A DNA stretch of 64,000 nucleotides from NCBI GenBank assembly GCA_033558025.1, contig JAUCEF010000004.1, positions 3,224,001 through 3,288,000 of the forward strand, given 5' to 3'. The notes under the pieces are model-generated. The model was not told where the DNA came from and ran no database searches. It saw only the letters and a list, made by a program, of their open reading frames with translations. The DNA is from Phytophthora sp. 'mugwort' (Eukaryota > Oomycota > Peronosporomycetes > Peronosporales > Peronosporaceae). The position numbers were made by a program, and so were the translations under genes. Positions 10,658 through 22,565 of this stretch are shown in pieces (positions within the stretch are counted from its first letter, which is position 1; each line of letters opens with the position of its first letter).

Positions 10658-11072
10658 GCAGGAGTTAGTGACGCGCCACGTGCCCAGCAGCGAGCAGGAA
10701 GACGGGCTCACGATCATCGACAGGGACGCAACCAAGATGCGTGTCGCCAGTGCGGCCAAGCGCTTGGCCAAGTCACACAGTCGGTCCTACCGGACGATGC
10801 CGTCGGCGATACCGAGCATGTACATGGAGGCTGGCATGATGATCGCCAACTTACTGTGCGAAGCAGTGCGCTCTTCACAGCTGGAGCACAACTACCAGTG
10901 GCAGGAGCTACGGGATGGCTTGGTCTCGCAGCTCGCGCAGACTGAGATGACCAAATTTTTTGAGGATAAGTTGAAGGAGATGCTGCGTCAGCGCGTGATC
11001 AACGACCCGGACTTTCTCGTGGACAAGTACAGTGATTGCTACCGCAGCATTAGGGTGGAGCTCTCGGTGTAG
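10658..11072 (+). pseudogene. Truncated ORF of unknown function next to the Helitron
   Basis: An open frame of about 138 residues ends in TAG at 11070-11072. It is hydrophilic and rich in Arg, Lys, Glu and Met, with helical-looking stretches (for example EMTKFFEDKLKEMLRQRV). It has no signal peptide or membrane helix and matches no domain I recognise. It abuts the 5' coding edge of the Helitron in the opposite direction and lacks an upstream part. It could be the 3' exon of a host gene cut by the Helitron, or a fragment the Helitron captured. ORF composition and uniform frame argue for real former coding sequence. Confidence 0.4.
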
Positions 11073-12530
11073 TGCGAATAGAGTTCTAAAGGCGTAGAGC
11101 GACGACTGCGTAAGAAATATTGAGGGAATGCTATTGGCTTTTGATGAAATACTGATCGAACCGCTGTAACTTGGGTTTCTGCCTATGCAGCTTGAAACAC
11201 TGCCGCTAATGAACGATAAGATGCAATGCGCTGGAGCCTGTTGAACTCGCTGCAGCGACAAGCGTAAGTTAGTGATTAGTAGGAACACCTTGCTTGAAAA
11301 GTTATGCGTGAGCTGATATCGCCTAGGGGATCCATTCTACCTCATCGACGTCGGCACGTCATCGTTGTCCGTCTGTGGACTTATAGCTCAAATTATGTTT
11401 TGGTCCGTTCGTCCTATTTGCTCCAGCGACTAAAATGGCACGGTTCCTAGCTAGGGCGACTGGAGGGCAAGCGTTAATAGTCTCTTCTAGAACATTACGT
11501 GTACGTTTTTTAATTTATTCTAATTAAAACCTTAATCCGGTATCAAGAGTAGGTATTCACATTTTTTATCGTTTCTAATATCCAGCTGTTATTTTCGAAT
11601 TCTATAGGGTTAGAACACAAGGATAGACTTAACACGGTACACGTAGTTCCATAAGATATAGCTCTGTATTCGAAGTTAAAACTAAGTCAATCCTAAACTC
11701 CGCGATCATTTGAATTACAGTATTTAAAATTTATCCCCAAAATAGTGTTTTTTATTACCTTAAAATTCAGTTTCAAAACGTTAGTTCACCTTAAGAATGA
11801 TAGCGTATCATACCATGAGATACGGTCGAGGCATTTTAAAGTGACATGCCTCACCCTTTAATCAATTTATAAGGAGGCCTACACAAATTTATAATAGTGA
11901 AAAACGCAAGAAAGACGATTTTTAGCCAACAGCGAATTCGCCAGGGTATGAATGAGGAGTTATATCGCCTCAGTCATCAGAAGGATTTTAAATGTAGGTG
12001 TCAGTATCGGCTTGAGGAGGGTATAAACCCTAACCGCGTAACCATCACTCAGCAGAGAAATGACGTACTACTTAATTAAGGGGAAAATGACAAAAGGCGT
12101 GGTCAGGGCGTGCCAAATGACACAACCCAATCTGTGTGACAGAAGATGTGGTAGATATATTCAATGTGACAGAACCCACCCTCTATGTTCCAAGACGTGG
12201 CTTCCCGCCATATTATGACAGAATCCGTGGCTGGTCTCCTGTCCACTCAAAAACGGGTTCTATCCCGTGCGCGTACTTATACCCTCTCGGTCACCTGGAT
12301 AGCACAGAGAAATCCGACACTTCGTTTGAGCATTTCCGTTTTGTGACTGAGGGTACTCGTCGTCATCCGACGAAGATGACCCACCCCCAGTGAGGGTGCG
12401 GTATGCCAGCCTCGTGGTTGTTGGCAAGAGTTCAATCGCGGAGTAGACGCGATGTATTTGCCGTCCAAGACCATGCTCTCCGAGAGGGAAATCGGTCAGG
12501 GTCGCAAGCAGCAGTGAAAAGGGGCGGACG
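11073..12530. other. Gene-free AT-rich stretch
   Basis: No ORF with recognisable homology. The part from about 11500 to 11890 is strongly AT-rich. A short repeated motif lies at 12088-12230 (separate entry). Confidence 0.6.
12088..12230 (+). repeat. Short motif TGACAGAANNNGTGG repeated
   Basis: Related copies begin at 12088 (TGACAAAAGGCGTGG), 12137 (TGACAGAAGATGTGG) and 12216 (TGACAGAATCCGTGG), with a partial copy TGACAGAACCC at 12167. All are in the same direction, 30-50 bp apart, just upstream of the Mutator-like transposase remnant. Clustered direct motifs like this can be subterminal transposase-binding sites; that role is inference. Confidence 0.4.
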
Positions 12531-13795
12531 TTGGTTGTGTGTCTGAAGGATGCAACGTTTTCGTGCACATCTAGTGTCGCAAGCGGGCAGATAAGGCCCT
12601 ATGGCAAGTGGTGTACATCGAGTTGGGAGTTGGTGCATCTCAACTGCACCGCGACCGCTAAGTCTACGAAACGTCAAATTGTTGCTATGCCGACCTTCTC
12701 GAGTGCTGTGCGTGTAAATGTGTCTGCATCTGCCTCAGCGCTTACATCCCAAACTCAGGAATGTGATGGGGTGGTCCTCGGTAAATACAAGCGTACTGTT
12801 TACCGTGCGCGTGAGGAGATTAACGAAGTGACTGTCGAGCGTCGAAGCAGTACAACGCTCTGTAGGGAAGATTCCATCGTTACTGGAGGGATTTGCTCGA
12901 CTCAATCCGAGCTGCGTTGCTGTTGCAGAGAAGGATGACAATAACCGCTTCAAGAGAGCAATTGTGATCGTGCATACATTTGCCTCTGCCGTTGGAGCTC
13001 GACAACCGGTTCTTGGCATTGCCTGCTCTCATAGCAAGTGCCCATTGTACTCTGGAGTTCAAATGATGCTTGTTGGACGTGATGGAAATCTCAAAACATT
13101 ACGATTGCTTTCGCGTTGGTCCCAACAGAGGATGGTGAAAACTATGCATGGTTCATCGACAAGATGCTACGTGAGGGTTACCATTTGGCCGGGATACCCA
13201 TGTTCTGCGATCGGGGAAGCGGGCTACTATCGGTTGCCGCTGATTTAAATCTGGACCTAAAGTTTTGCATACTGCACATTATCCGGGATATTGTTCATCA
13301 ATTTGGAAAGCTTTCGCAACCCCAAAAATAAAACTGGTGTGACGTCTTCAGGCAGCATCTACTTTCGAAGCGTATAGCAGCGTACTAGCCATATCATTGG
13401 GCTTGATTTGGGAGCAAACGTCAAGAGCTACGTGGCTGCCATCCCTCCAATTCGATGGTGTGTTCATGCAAACATTGGCATCACTTCTCCTTTTGGGTGG
13501 CGTACAATGAATCTTGTGGAGAGCATCTTCGGTTCGCAGCTACTCGTGGGGCTGCGCGGCATGCACCCGTTTGAATTTCTTCAAGCTATGTACTCTCGGA
13601 TGATGAATGAATGCTAGATACGTGCGAAGAACGCTGAACTTCCAGCCATTTTTCATCAACGTTTGGGTCGTCGCAAACAGCGACGCATTCGTAGCAACGG
13701 AGAAGACGCGGGTGGAGGTTCGACAAGTACCTATCATTGCAGTCGATGCGGGTCGGACCGGTCATAAACTACCGAGGTTGCACTCAAAAATTTGA
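12531..13795 (+). pseudogene. Mutator-like transposase remnant (MULE)
   Basis: Homology passes through several frames. Recognisable parts are HTFASAVGARQPVLGIA (near 12970), then after a frameshift VPTEDGENYAWFI followed by GIPMFCDRG and KFCILHIIRD (13110-13300). These are the centre of the MULE DDE catalytic domain, including the Asp of FCDRG. A C-terminal part follows (13408-13795) with the pattern GWRTMNLVESIFGSQL. At least three frame breaks are present, so it is dead. No terminal inverted repeats were identified by eye. The gene is distinct from the Ulp1-carrying element at 16-21 kb, which lies on the other strand. Confidence 0.75.
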
Positions 13796-14012
13796 CTCCC
13801 TCAGTCACATATTAATTTGGAAGAATATATTTTATGTATTGGTATCTTAATCAGAGGAGCCGGTACTCATCTTCACTACACATGTGCTCTAGTTCAAGAC
13901 CTGTAGTTATAAAAAAAAATCCTCAGTCACAATATAAGCGGAATCAAGTTATATTGTGAACCATTTTATTCTCTCCGAAGCGGTGTTCAACTGTTCTCAC
14001 CACGCGCTCGCT

Positions 14013-14724
14013 CTAATTCTCGTCCTCCGCTGCTGTACCCCCTCGGCAGTTTTCTGACTCACAACAGTGTGGAAACCATAAACCACCGTAATCGACCGTC
14101 ATTTCTTCATCGGACGCAATCTCCTCCACCGAGACTACAGCGACAGCCACCTTCCTGGGATTGTACACCTCGAAGAAGTAATAGTTTGGGTCGCACGAGT
14201 GGTTCATGGAGCGTGATATAGCACCGCGATCGCGGGCCTCCACATAGAGGGCCTCGCCTTTGTAGACTTGGTAATTAACTTCAGCACGTAGTCGCTGATA
14301 CGGACCTCGTCACGATCGTAGTCATGGGTCATTAATGCAACCCCATAGTCACTCAAGACTGTCCCTGTGGAGGAGTATCTCATCGCGAAACCCTGATACC
14401 ACGATCCGTTGTCTTGAGTACTAAACCATAGGCCACCTCGCGAGGTCGATTTACGCAAAAAGGACCGGCCCGACAATTGCTGCTGGCGCAAAATAGATCA
14501 GAGCGTCCGTTGGGGGCAAATATCGGGTTGACAAACACCAATACATGGACACCAGTCCACAGGGCCAACATCTTTAAGTGTGATTTTTTCGGCTTCTCAA
14601 GATGGATAATTCTCTTTACTTCGTCAGGCCAAGGCAGAGCCTCGTCCGACACCAGAGCCACACTGCTGTCGCTTGGTCCATCGACACCGTCCGAACAATC
14701 GTCACCGCGGTTACAGACGCACAT
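14013..14724 (-). pseudogene. SET-domain protein remnant
   Basis: The C-terminal half of a SET domain is clear at 14013-14243: RSMNHSCDPNYYFFEV holds the N-H-S-C-x-P-N cofactor-binding motif, followed by EEMTVDYGGLWF, in which the SET tyrosine sits, and a post-SET-like HCCESENCRG. The upstream SET half lies in another frame (14270-14450, with DYGVALMTHDYDRDE), and a Cys-containing segment in a third frame (14440-14724). At least two frameshifts are therefore required. SET proteins methylate histone or other lysines. Here the gene sits among transposons and is broken. A second SET remnant occurs at 61 kb. Confidence 0.7.
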
Positions 14725-14908
14725 GCGAAACTGCTGTAGCGCGATTCAGTTGCCTGCTCGGCCGAATCATTTTCCCATCGTCAGCCACAATGCCCCCCCT
14801 GAAATCAATTTCTCCATCACTCAAGTGAGAAGTCATTGAACTGGATTTACTGGACACTAGATCCACCATACTGGGCTCATAGTATCGCCCGGCACAGGGG
14901 CGACCAGA

Positions 14909-15964
14909 CTAGTTGTGAGGGCGGAACGGTTCTCCGTCGGGGTCCTCAATCTCGAATACATTAGAACTGACGTTACTAGAATGCAATGCCGAAGATATCG
15001 ACCCGATCGATAGCGACACCAAATCCACTACGTCACAGCACGTTTTATGCCAGTCAGCGTCGCCTGTCATAATGGATACCGAAGGAGTGCCCTCCCCGAA
15101 CCGAGAGCGTCCGTTTTCATGCGCACTATCGCCGGCGAACAGGCCGACTTCCACCTCCTGCTCTCGCTCCTCTGTGGTCTTGGTAATTCGAATTGATGGT
15201 GGCCCGTTGTAATACATTCCCTTCACTAGCACTCGAAAATCATTCAACGTCCGCGAACATATACCCTGTTTGTCCTGTAGGCGCGCTTGGTATTTCTCAC
15301 AGCCCCCTGCGGTTCGATCGACACATTTTGCGATTCTTGGGCACATGGTAGCTGGTGCGTGTGGTCCTTCGCTCGTGGAGACGTCTCTCGGAACTGCTGT
15401 ATGTGTCGATTTTAGCTAACGCAGCTTCTACTCCGACGGAGACCATAGAATTTTGCGCGGCCATCCTGTGAAGAAGCAGCAGTGAGCACCGACCTGGTTG
15501 CTGTATACTTTGCCGCCCCTCACACACAAAACCGCGGGCGGGTGGGCTGCTGGGGTCAAACCGGCTCCACAAATGGGTTCTGAAGGCGGGCCAAGTACGC
15601 ACCGTAGCCCATTCTGTACCAAGCTAGTGGTACATCTAGCGGACAATAAACACTAAATGTTGGTGCTTTGAACGGTGCCAGGTGTCTCGACAAGTGGTCA
15701 CGGGAGCTCCAAAATTTACAATCATTCAGGACTCTGTTACCAACCCTTCTGCACATAAGTTCCCCCGGCAGAGCCTACATACACAGTCTCAGTGCGAGTG
15801 TATACGGCGTGCACAGTTATATACCGTTCCACACCGTCTTGGTTCATAAATAGTGCTGCCCCGTGGATAGCATACGCTACACACGCCACATGGTGGTCAG
15901 GTGACAAACCAGAAACGAAGCGAACTGTGTGAAAACAAGGCACTTTTGCGTAAGGCATAGACAA
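14909..15964 (-). pseudogene. Degenerate minus-strand ORF cluster, unassigned
   Basis: Four overlapping minus-strand frames (14909-15346, 15297-15602, 15556-15756 and 15737-15964) follow one another like pieces of one frameshifted gene. They contain stretches that look like real protein (for example FKAPTFSVYCPLDVPLAWYRMGYGAYLA) but no domain I know. They lie directly upstream of the SET remnant on the same strand and could be its N-terminal part. Confidence 0.3.
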
Positions 15965-16201
15965 CTATGAAGAGTGAAGGTCGCTAACGGCTTCAGCGCG
16001 GCGTCAAGTGCCGCTGAATTAAAGTCCCCGTGCTAAATATTTTCGAGCCAAAAATGCTGACACCACGATAACATATATATAGCCATATATGCGAAGCGAG
16101 TGACTTAGTATTGACAGCGCATAATAGTAGACTTTTTAAGGGTGATAGAACAGTGTATATTGAACTCATCCCTCAAACCGAAATGACAATAAAAGAACCG
16201 C

Positions 16202-19200
16202 TTACATCGACGTTAAAATGTGGCTTAGGAACCTGTAGCGAAAGAATTGCATTGCAGGTCTAATATTACCTTGTAGACCTCTCGGTTCACTATCATGTAA
16301 GCATGTCTCGAAAAATATGGGCACGAAAACACCGCAGTTGTAGTTGTCGAGCTGGGGGATCCACGTGACATGCTTGATTCTTAATCGCCTAGACGAACGA
16401 GATAGCGGTATCAGAGGCAGTACTTCTGCCTTCACGTATCTCTCCATTAATTGTGACTGTCGCTTGCTTGCTGTGAGTCATATAGGCTCACTTCATTCAG
16501 GGAGAAAATAATAAAAAAAATCCACCGCCATTGCGCACCAATGGTTCAAGTCGTAATTAATCATTGTAAGAAATACAGTTTGTTGGCAGCAAAATCCGTT
16601 GATTCTGCTGCAGTCGTCAGCTGCTGCCACATTTCGTGAGCCTTAAAATCATTGCTGGATCAAATACAGGGAACCTCAGCACGTCTGGTGGGAGCGTGAA
16701 TATCATTGCATGCCCACTATTTCGTTCAATTATAGTTTCCACCATTAGATCCATACACGGACTTTCGACCATCGTTCTTCCACATTATGATGTGGCCCAG
16801 TAATGCTGTCCAAGCACGTCAATGGCTTTCAGTCGGGTGATGACATCGTATTTATCCAAAATGCCGTCGCTCCACAAAGATCCATCTGCATTCCACTCCG
16901 TTCTATCGTAATTGTTAACCCATTCCACAGCAGCTTCGATACCGTCAAAATGAGCGATGGCTGTGTGCCAGGAACTCATTGCTTTCAAAGCTGGAACATC
17001 GTAAACCAGCTTTCCCGTTGTCACGGTGATTCCTTGCTGTGGCATTCTCGCTTCATGGTCGCTGAACCACCGGTTTTGGAACAACGCAATTTGCGCGTCA
17101 CAGGTAGCGAGTCGTTGCAGTGAAGTATAGTGAAAATGGTCGAGACATCCGTCGGCCGTTTGACACTCCGCTCGCAAAACTGTAATTTTGGCTCGTTTTG
17201 TCTAGGTAAAATTGATAGCGCACAGAGAGCTGCTGCAAACTTGTAGGTCACCCCATTTTCAACTGCCTCCAGCAGAAGAGCAATAGAAGGTGCATATCCG
17301 TCCGCAGCAGCACTTACGAGTCGTGATGTCTGGTACAACGCATCATTGGATTCTTTCTTGCGTGAAGCCTGGGTAATCTTCGCCCGGCGCGTTTTGTTTG
17401 TTCTTGTCGATACAATCCAATCCGGGGCGGCGTGACCTGCTTCCACCGGTTGCTGCGGTGCCACAGCGCGTGGAATATCGCTTCCAATTTCCCCCGCAGT
17501 CTCAGCCGGTGGCACAGTCTGAGTTGGTGGTTCGACCCTAATGTTGTTACAGTTAGATACGGTAACAGCCTGTGGGGTGAGACACAACCATCGCTCGGGC
17601 CAGTGGCACCGCTTGCAAATTTGTTGAATCGAAGGCTTCTGCAAGAACATACACCGCTCATCCGCTAGGAGACAACTGTTATTCGCAATCTCCATCATTG
17701 AATGCTTCTGGAACAATAGAATCCTGAGGATTTTGCTCGGAACCAGACTGGGTCTGCATCCCCGACTCAGTCGTCGCTTCCTCTTGTGGCGGGGTCGGAC
17801 AATTTCGGCGGCAGGGCAGTGTACGCAACCCGACGTCGTCTCTTATAAAAGGACAACGTCCTTCTTTCACACTATCCAAAGACTCTAACATCCAGGCCAT
17901 CAAGGACGAGTGAGCAGCGGTCCCCCATCGACACCCAACATCGGCGATCTGCCTCCCCACCGCAAACAACTCCTTACATTTCTATCATTTTGGTTCTTGG
18001 CGCGGATATGGAGAGACCTCGGCACTTGCCGGGCCTCATAAGGGACCGCATCGTCATCGGTAATAGTCCCTTGGTTGAGTTTTCGATGGTTTCTGATAAG
18101 CCAACGTGAGGGAATAATGCTTTCTGGAACGAGATTGCGACAGCCATTAACTTTCCTGTAGTATATAATGTGGCGACATGGAAACAACCGCGTCACGCGA
18201 AAAATACAGGGGGAGCACGTCGAACCTTCCGGATTTAGCATATACTCATCAGGAAGATCATCTTTCTTCCCAGCAGTATACTGCATCATAACGTACGGCC
18301 CGAGCGGCTAATACTTGTACTGGGTGGTCGATAGCAGAACAAAGTCGTACTGCTGTTTCACGAGTTCAACTGCAGCCGAGAAACGGTATTCAACAAAAGA
18401 TTCATCTTTTCGTCGTACTCCATATTGACAAATACATCAATTCGATTGATATTTCTTGCCCACATCTTCTCGTTTACGGTCTGCTAATACAGAATCGAAA
18501 TTACACAATCGTCCAACGTAGTCGAGCGGTTACCAACGTTTTCAACTTTTGCCAGCTTGATTCCAATCGGCAAATAAATCGATCCTGCAATTTCTGCCAG
18601 CTTCATTCCAATCTGCAGATTGGGATCAAGCTGGCAGAAGTTGCAGGGATTGCAGCATCTGCAGATTGGGATCAAGCTGGCAGAAGTTGCAAGGATTGCA
18701 GCTCTTTTTGCGTACCTGTTGTTTGTTTGATTCCCCATGTGCGGTACGTTGCCTCGGTATACTGAGCTCTCTCCTTACACCCCGTCCAATTAGCGTTGAA
18801 TAGTTGAACCACAACTCCTTTTTTTCTTCGGACCGCAATATCACCTTCATCGTTGAAATGACATGTTCGTACAACACCTCGGTTGGTGCACTCACTAGCA
18901 GCTGCACCAGACGCTTCATCTATTCTTGGTCCACGCGTCAAGGTTGTGTTTCGCTTTAGCCAGCTCTTCTTGTAAGTACTTCACCACGTGGAAGTGGCGA
19001 AGCAAGATTCGAGCGCCAGAAACTCGTCCAGTAGCACCGAAAGTCCGTAAAATCTTTGTCTATCATAATGGCAGCGATGGAGTCGAAGCTTGGACATCCC
19101 TCCTTAATCTGCTTATATACAAGACGCAGAGTTCCTTTGCGCTCGTTCTCCAGCGGGCAATGCTATATTGAACACGATGCAATGAAGAACAGTGCGCACA

Positions 19201-20830
19201 ATATTAGATGAGACGTCATTCTGAAAACGCAACACAGTATTAGACTGTTCGTCAGTTTCATCATTTCGAAACCAACCTGGACGTGCTGCCCTTTGCCCAT
19301 AGCATCGTGGATCATGAAGCTGAACAACTTGTAGTTGGACGCATTCGTGTCGTGGGTTGCGTTGATTAACACTACTTCTGGGAAATGGGCGAACATTGAG
19401 CGCATGTGGCTTGACTGAATGGAAATACATTCGACAACGTGTTTTTCGAACGAAAACGATAAAAATGAGCACAAGGTAGTCAATTAGCCCGATGGGTACA
19501 GTACGTCATCATTCTCGCTCACCTTATCGTTAGCATACACCCTAGTCAGGTTGCCTTTCTGACTTGCGAAGTCTTCTAGATTTGCCCGGATTCGCTCCTC
19601 GATAGTGGCGAAAGTGTAACTTTCACGTAGAAGCTTGACTACGAGGTTGTGCACGTCTTTCATCGTTGGTTCCACACTTGTATTCTCCGTGATGTATTCG
19701 AGAATGCGTTTCCTGTTGACCCCCGCCCGATGAAGAGTCTGAACGGCTTCAAGGACATCGTCGGAGACATCCCGGGCTTCATGGTAAGTCTTGTAGGCCT
19801 CTGGACCAACCTCATGAATGTGCCCTGTTCTTTGCCTCGTGATAAAAACCTCCCAGTCTCCCACCATGCGGACGCATGCGTTAATCTGAAGGTAGCCAAT
19901 TAGGTTCGGTCGTGATCCTCGACTCCGACTTTGTCGCGCAGATCCATAATGCGTACAAACGTATGTCTTGTTGTACAACTGTAGCGATTCAGGAATCTCT
20001 GTGTACGCAGAGTGATTGGCCTTCAACCTGGATTTCCTTGTGCGTACAGGGGTATTCGTTCGGATCGAGTATATCTACACAAAACGCAAATTGCTAGCAA
20101 CTTAAACCAGCGCAAATCTTCATCGCATTTTGAAATCTAGACACTGTCTGGGTCTGGGTCCCAGTTCCGGAAACGCCAATACAACCTGGTGCGTACGGCG
20201 GCTGTACATCTTCAAATAGGACTCCGATACGGCCCAGTTCTCGAACGCCATGCGATCAACACCGGGAACATGAACAAGTTCTTCGATGGCGACGATATTT
20301 CCGCCATCGTTCCCGTTGCTCTCATCAATACACCCGCTTGAGTCGGGATTGCTCGCATTTTCTTCGGACCATGAGCAGTCGGAAGGCCTAGGGGGACGGG
20401 AGGCACGGCCGCGATACGTTAATCGTCGCTTCTTGGCGCTGTGCCGTCCTCTGCCGCCGACGGTGCGCTTGGTCTTCCTCTTCTCTCTTGCTGCGTCCTG
20501 AGGGGGGGAGGGGGGTCGTCGGTCCTCGGAATCGGCATCACTGCCGCTGCTACCCTCGATATCTCGTGAAGCGCCGTCACGACGTCTTGGGGCCCGAAAC
20601 GCCTCGCTGTTGCCGGACACGGTGACGGGGTGAAGGAGGCTTGGGTGCGGGAGGCGTCGGTCTCCACCGACATGTTCCCCTCCATTAGGCTGCGGTGGTG
20701 GGGCGAGCGGTTGGGGGCTGATTTCGACTGGGAAGAGGGAGGGGAGATTTCCCACCAACGGTATTAGGAGTGATGGTCGGTAGGGAGATGAGAAAACATA
20801 TGTCGTTAAAAAAAGACGAGAAGGATACAC
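16202..20830 (-). pseudogene. Mutator-like transposase fused to Ulp1-type protease, degenerate
   Basis: Minus-strand pieces in transcriptional order. First, an N-terminal Pro/Ser-rich and basic region (20120-20830). Second, a FAR1-like N-terminal DNA-binding and linker region (19484-20026). Third, the start of the MULE catalytic domain near 19260-19450 with FPEVVLINATHDTNASNYKLFSF. Fourth, a SWIM-type zinc site (17900-18289) reading C-x-F-x(6)-PC-x-H (CIFRVTRLFPCRHI). Fifth, a spacer (16785-17716), and last a C48/Ulp1 cysteine-protease tail at 16202-16447 with WIPQLDNYNCGVFV, which holds the Q-x-D and catalytic-type Cys pattern. Frames change repeatedly and stops are frequent. MULEs with a SUMO-protease-like domain are known in plants and oomycetes; the role of the protease in transposition is unclear. 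Confidence 0.75.
18584..18702. repeat. 64-bp imperfect palindrome overlapping a 46-bp tandem repeat
   Basis: The sequence 18584-18647 is nearly self-complementary around the centre ATCTGCAGAT (18611-18620), with few mismatches. The right arm is part of a 46-bp unit starting at 18611 and repeated almost exactly from 18657. Another diverged inverted copy lies to the left (about 18541-18570, GCCAGCTTGATTCCAATC). It sits inside the Mutator/Ulp1 element between the catalytic core and the SWIM region. Confidence 0.85.
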
Positions 20831-21015
20831 CTCCCACGGTAGTGGAATTTTTAATTACGGTGTACGCAGACACTCAAGTTCCCCTGACAACGCCTTCTGT
20901 CATTTCCACCTTAATTAAGTAACATAAAAAAATGATGTAGATCCGTAGTACTAAACCTCAGCTAAGGTTATTTCGCGAGTATTCTTTGACAGTCATTCTC
21001 GAATTTGCTGCCAGT

Positions 21016-22560
21016 ATGACATGTGAAGTGTGGTTCCAGCTGGTGGATGTCAAAGGCAAAGCGGTAAAGTCAGCCTACTGCGTTGATTGCGCTGACGATG
21101 CCAAGATGTTTCGACTCCTAGATGCAGTGATGGTGTAGTGTCCGAACATTCTCGCGGACGTTGATGCGCCAAAAACATTGATGAGCGCGATTTACGAGTG
21201 CAATGGGACGCGATTTTCGCAATTGATTCCGTCGTTAAAGTTGCCGTTTCCATCGTTATTGATTCCACCGAATCGCTTCCAGCTCAATGAGCGTGCTTTT
21301 TTTTAAGTATCAAGCCCGGTCGGAGTTGAAACCGTTGTATGAAAAGGTTGTGTCACGATGGGTGGACCAGCGCTCTATTATAGTGAATGTGGCGGGGATG
21401 ATTGGGTATGGCAAGTCGCACATGCTGGCTATGTTGGTGCTGTTGCATGCTGAAGAAGCCAATCCAGTCCAAATTCGGATCTGTGTTATTTGTGTGCTAC
21501 ATTCCCGATTGTAGGAGATTGTTGACTGGAGAACACGCTGTTGTTTCCATTCTAAAGCAATGTATCCTGCTAAATATGTCGGATTATATAGGGCCACTCG
21601 ACACAATCGCAGACGTCCGCGCAGTACTGCGGGGTCGACAGGTGATTCTTGTAGCTGATCAATGGAACTCGATCGACAATGAAGACATGAAGTGCCACAC
21701 GGCACGGAGCCATTTGGGGTCATGCGTGGGCACCTCCGTCGCGGTTGAGATTCACGGAATGTTGATGAATGCGGACACGTGGCGTTTGCTATTATCCAAG
21801 CAAATCAGTGACGACAACAACATCTACTACGGAGGTTCAACGCCGACGAGTTTGGCGTCTGGCTGCAGCAACATCCGGCCATTTTCACCGAGCATGAGGA
21901 TGAACTTGCGCTCTCGACTGGCAAAGTCCCTCTGTTCATGTCTGTATTTACTCGCGTTTATAACCATGATTCTTGGGAATATACTGTGCAGCGTGCTCAG
22001 CAACATGAGACTGTAGAAGGTTGGATGGAATTGCTCATGAGGTTATATGCAAATATCGACGGGGGTCTGGTGTGAAAGGTGTGTATGTTATAAGTCATTT
22101 GACTGTCGGAGTACGAGATTGTGGATTTTCGCTGCTTCTATCGAGATCGCAAGCTTGGGTTCCGTGCCACGAACGAAATCGTATGGCGATTACTTTATCG
22201 TGTATGGTCGATGAAGTCTGCGGCTGATGGTTTGCTGACGCGATGGCCCGACCTGTTGCCGCATGCACTACACCGATCTGTTCTTGGCTTTAATGTAGAA
22301 AAAACCATCAAGGCCCAAGTATGTCGCCAAGGTGTAGTCGGAATCTGTCCCCGACCGAACGATTGAACCATTAAGAGAATTTTCTTCGCCCCTGGAGCTG
22401 AAGAGTTAATGCTCAACCAGGTGATCCAAGTGAGGGGAACTAAGTGGTGGTGGATTCTCTTGGACCCTCTGATTTTCAATTATGCTGGCGTCGATATGAT
22501 TCTGGTTACTGACACGACGCTTGTTGGCATCTATGTAACGATTTGTAACATGGCTACACG
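21016..22560 (+). pseudogene. Crinkler (CRN)-like effector pseudogene
   Basis: From ATG 21016 an approximately 40-residue header-like segment (CEVWFQLVDVKGKAVKSAYC) ends at TAG near 21136. The frame then continues into an NTPase-like domain: a degenerate P-loop MIGYGKSHMLAML (GYGKS), the strand DCRRLLTGEHAVVSIL, and a Walker B/sensor-like VILVADQWNSID. Downstream parts in shifted frames (21840-22480) include EHEDELALSTGKVPLFM and FNYAGVDMILV, as in CRN proteins with NTPase plus nuclease-like C-termini. Crinklers are modular oomycete proteins, many acting in host nuclei. No LFLAK motif was found. At least three inactivating changes are present, and the 3' end is overrun by a Harbinger-type transposase. 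Confidence 0.65.
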
Positions 22561-22565
22561 GTGTA

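Noticed and set aside
20419..20685. Separate gene in the Pro-rich region
   Set aside because: Most likely the disordered N-terminal part of the Mutator/Ulp1 element in a shifted frame.
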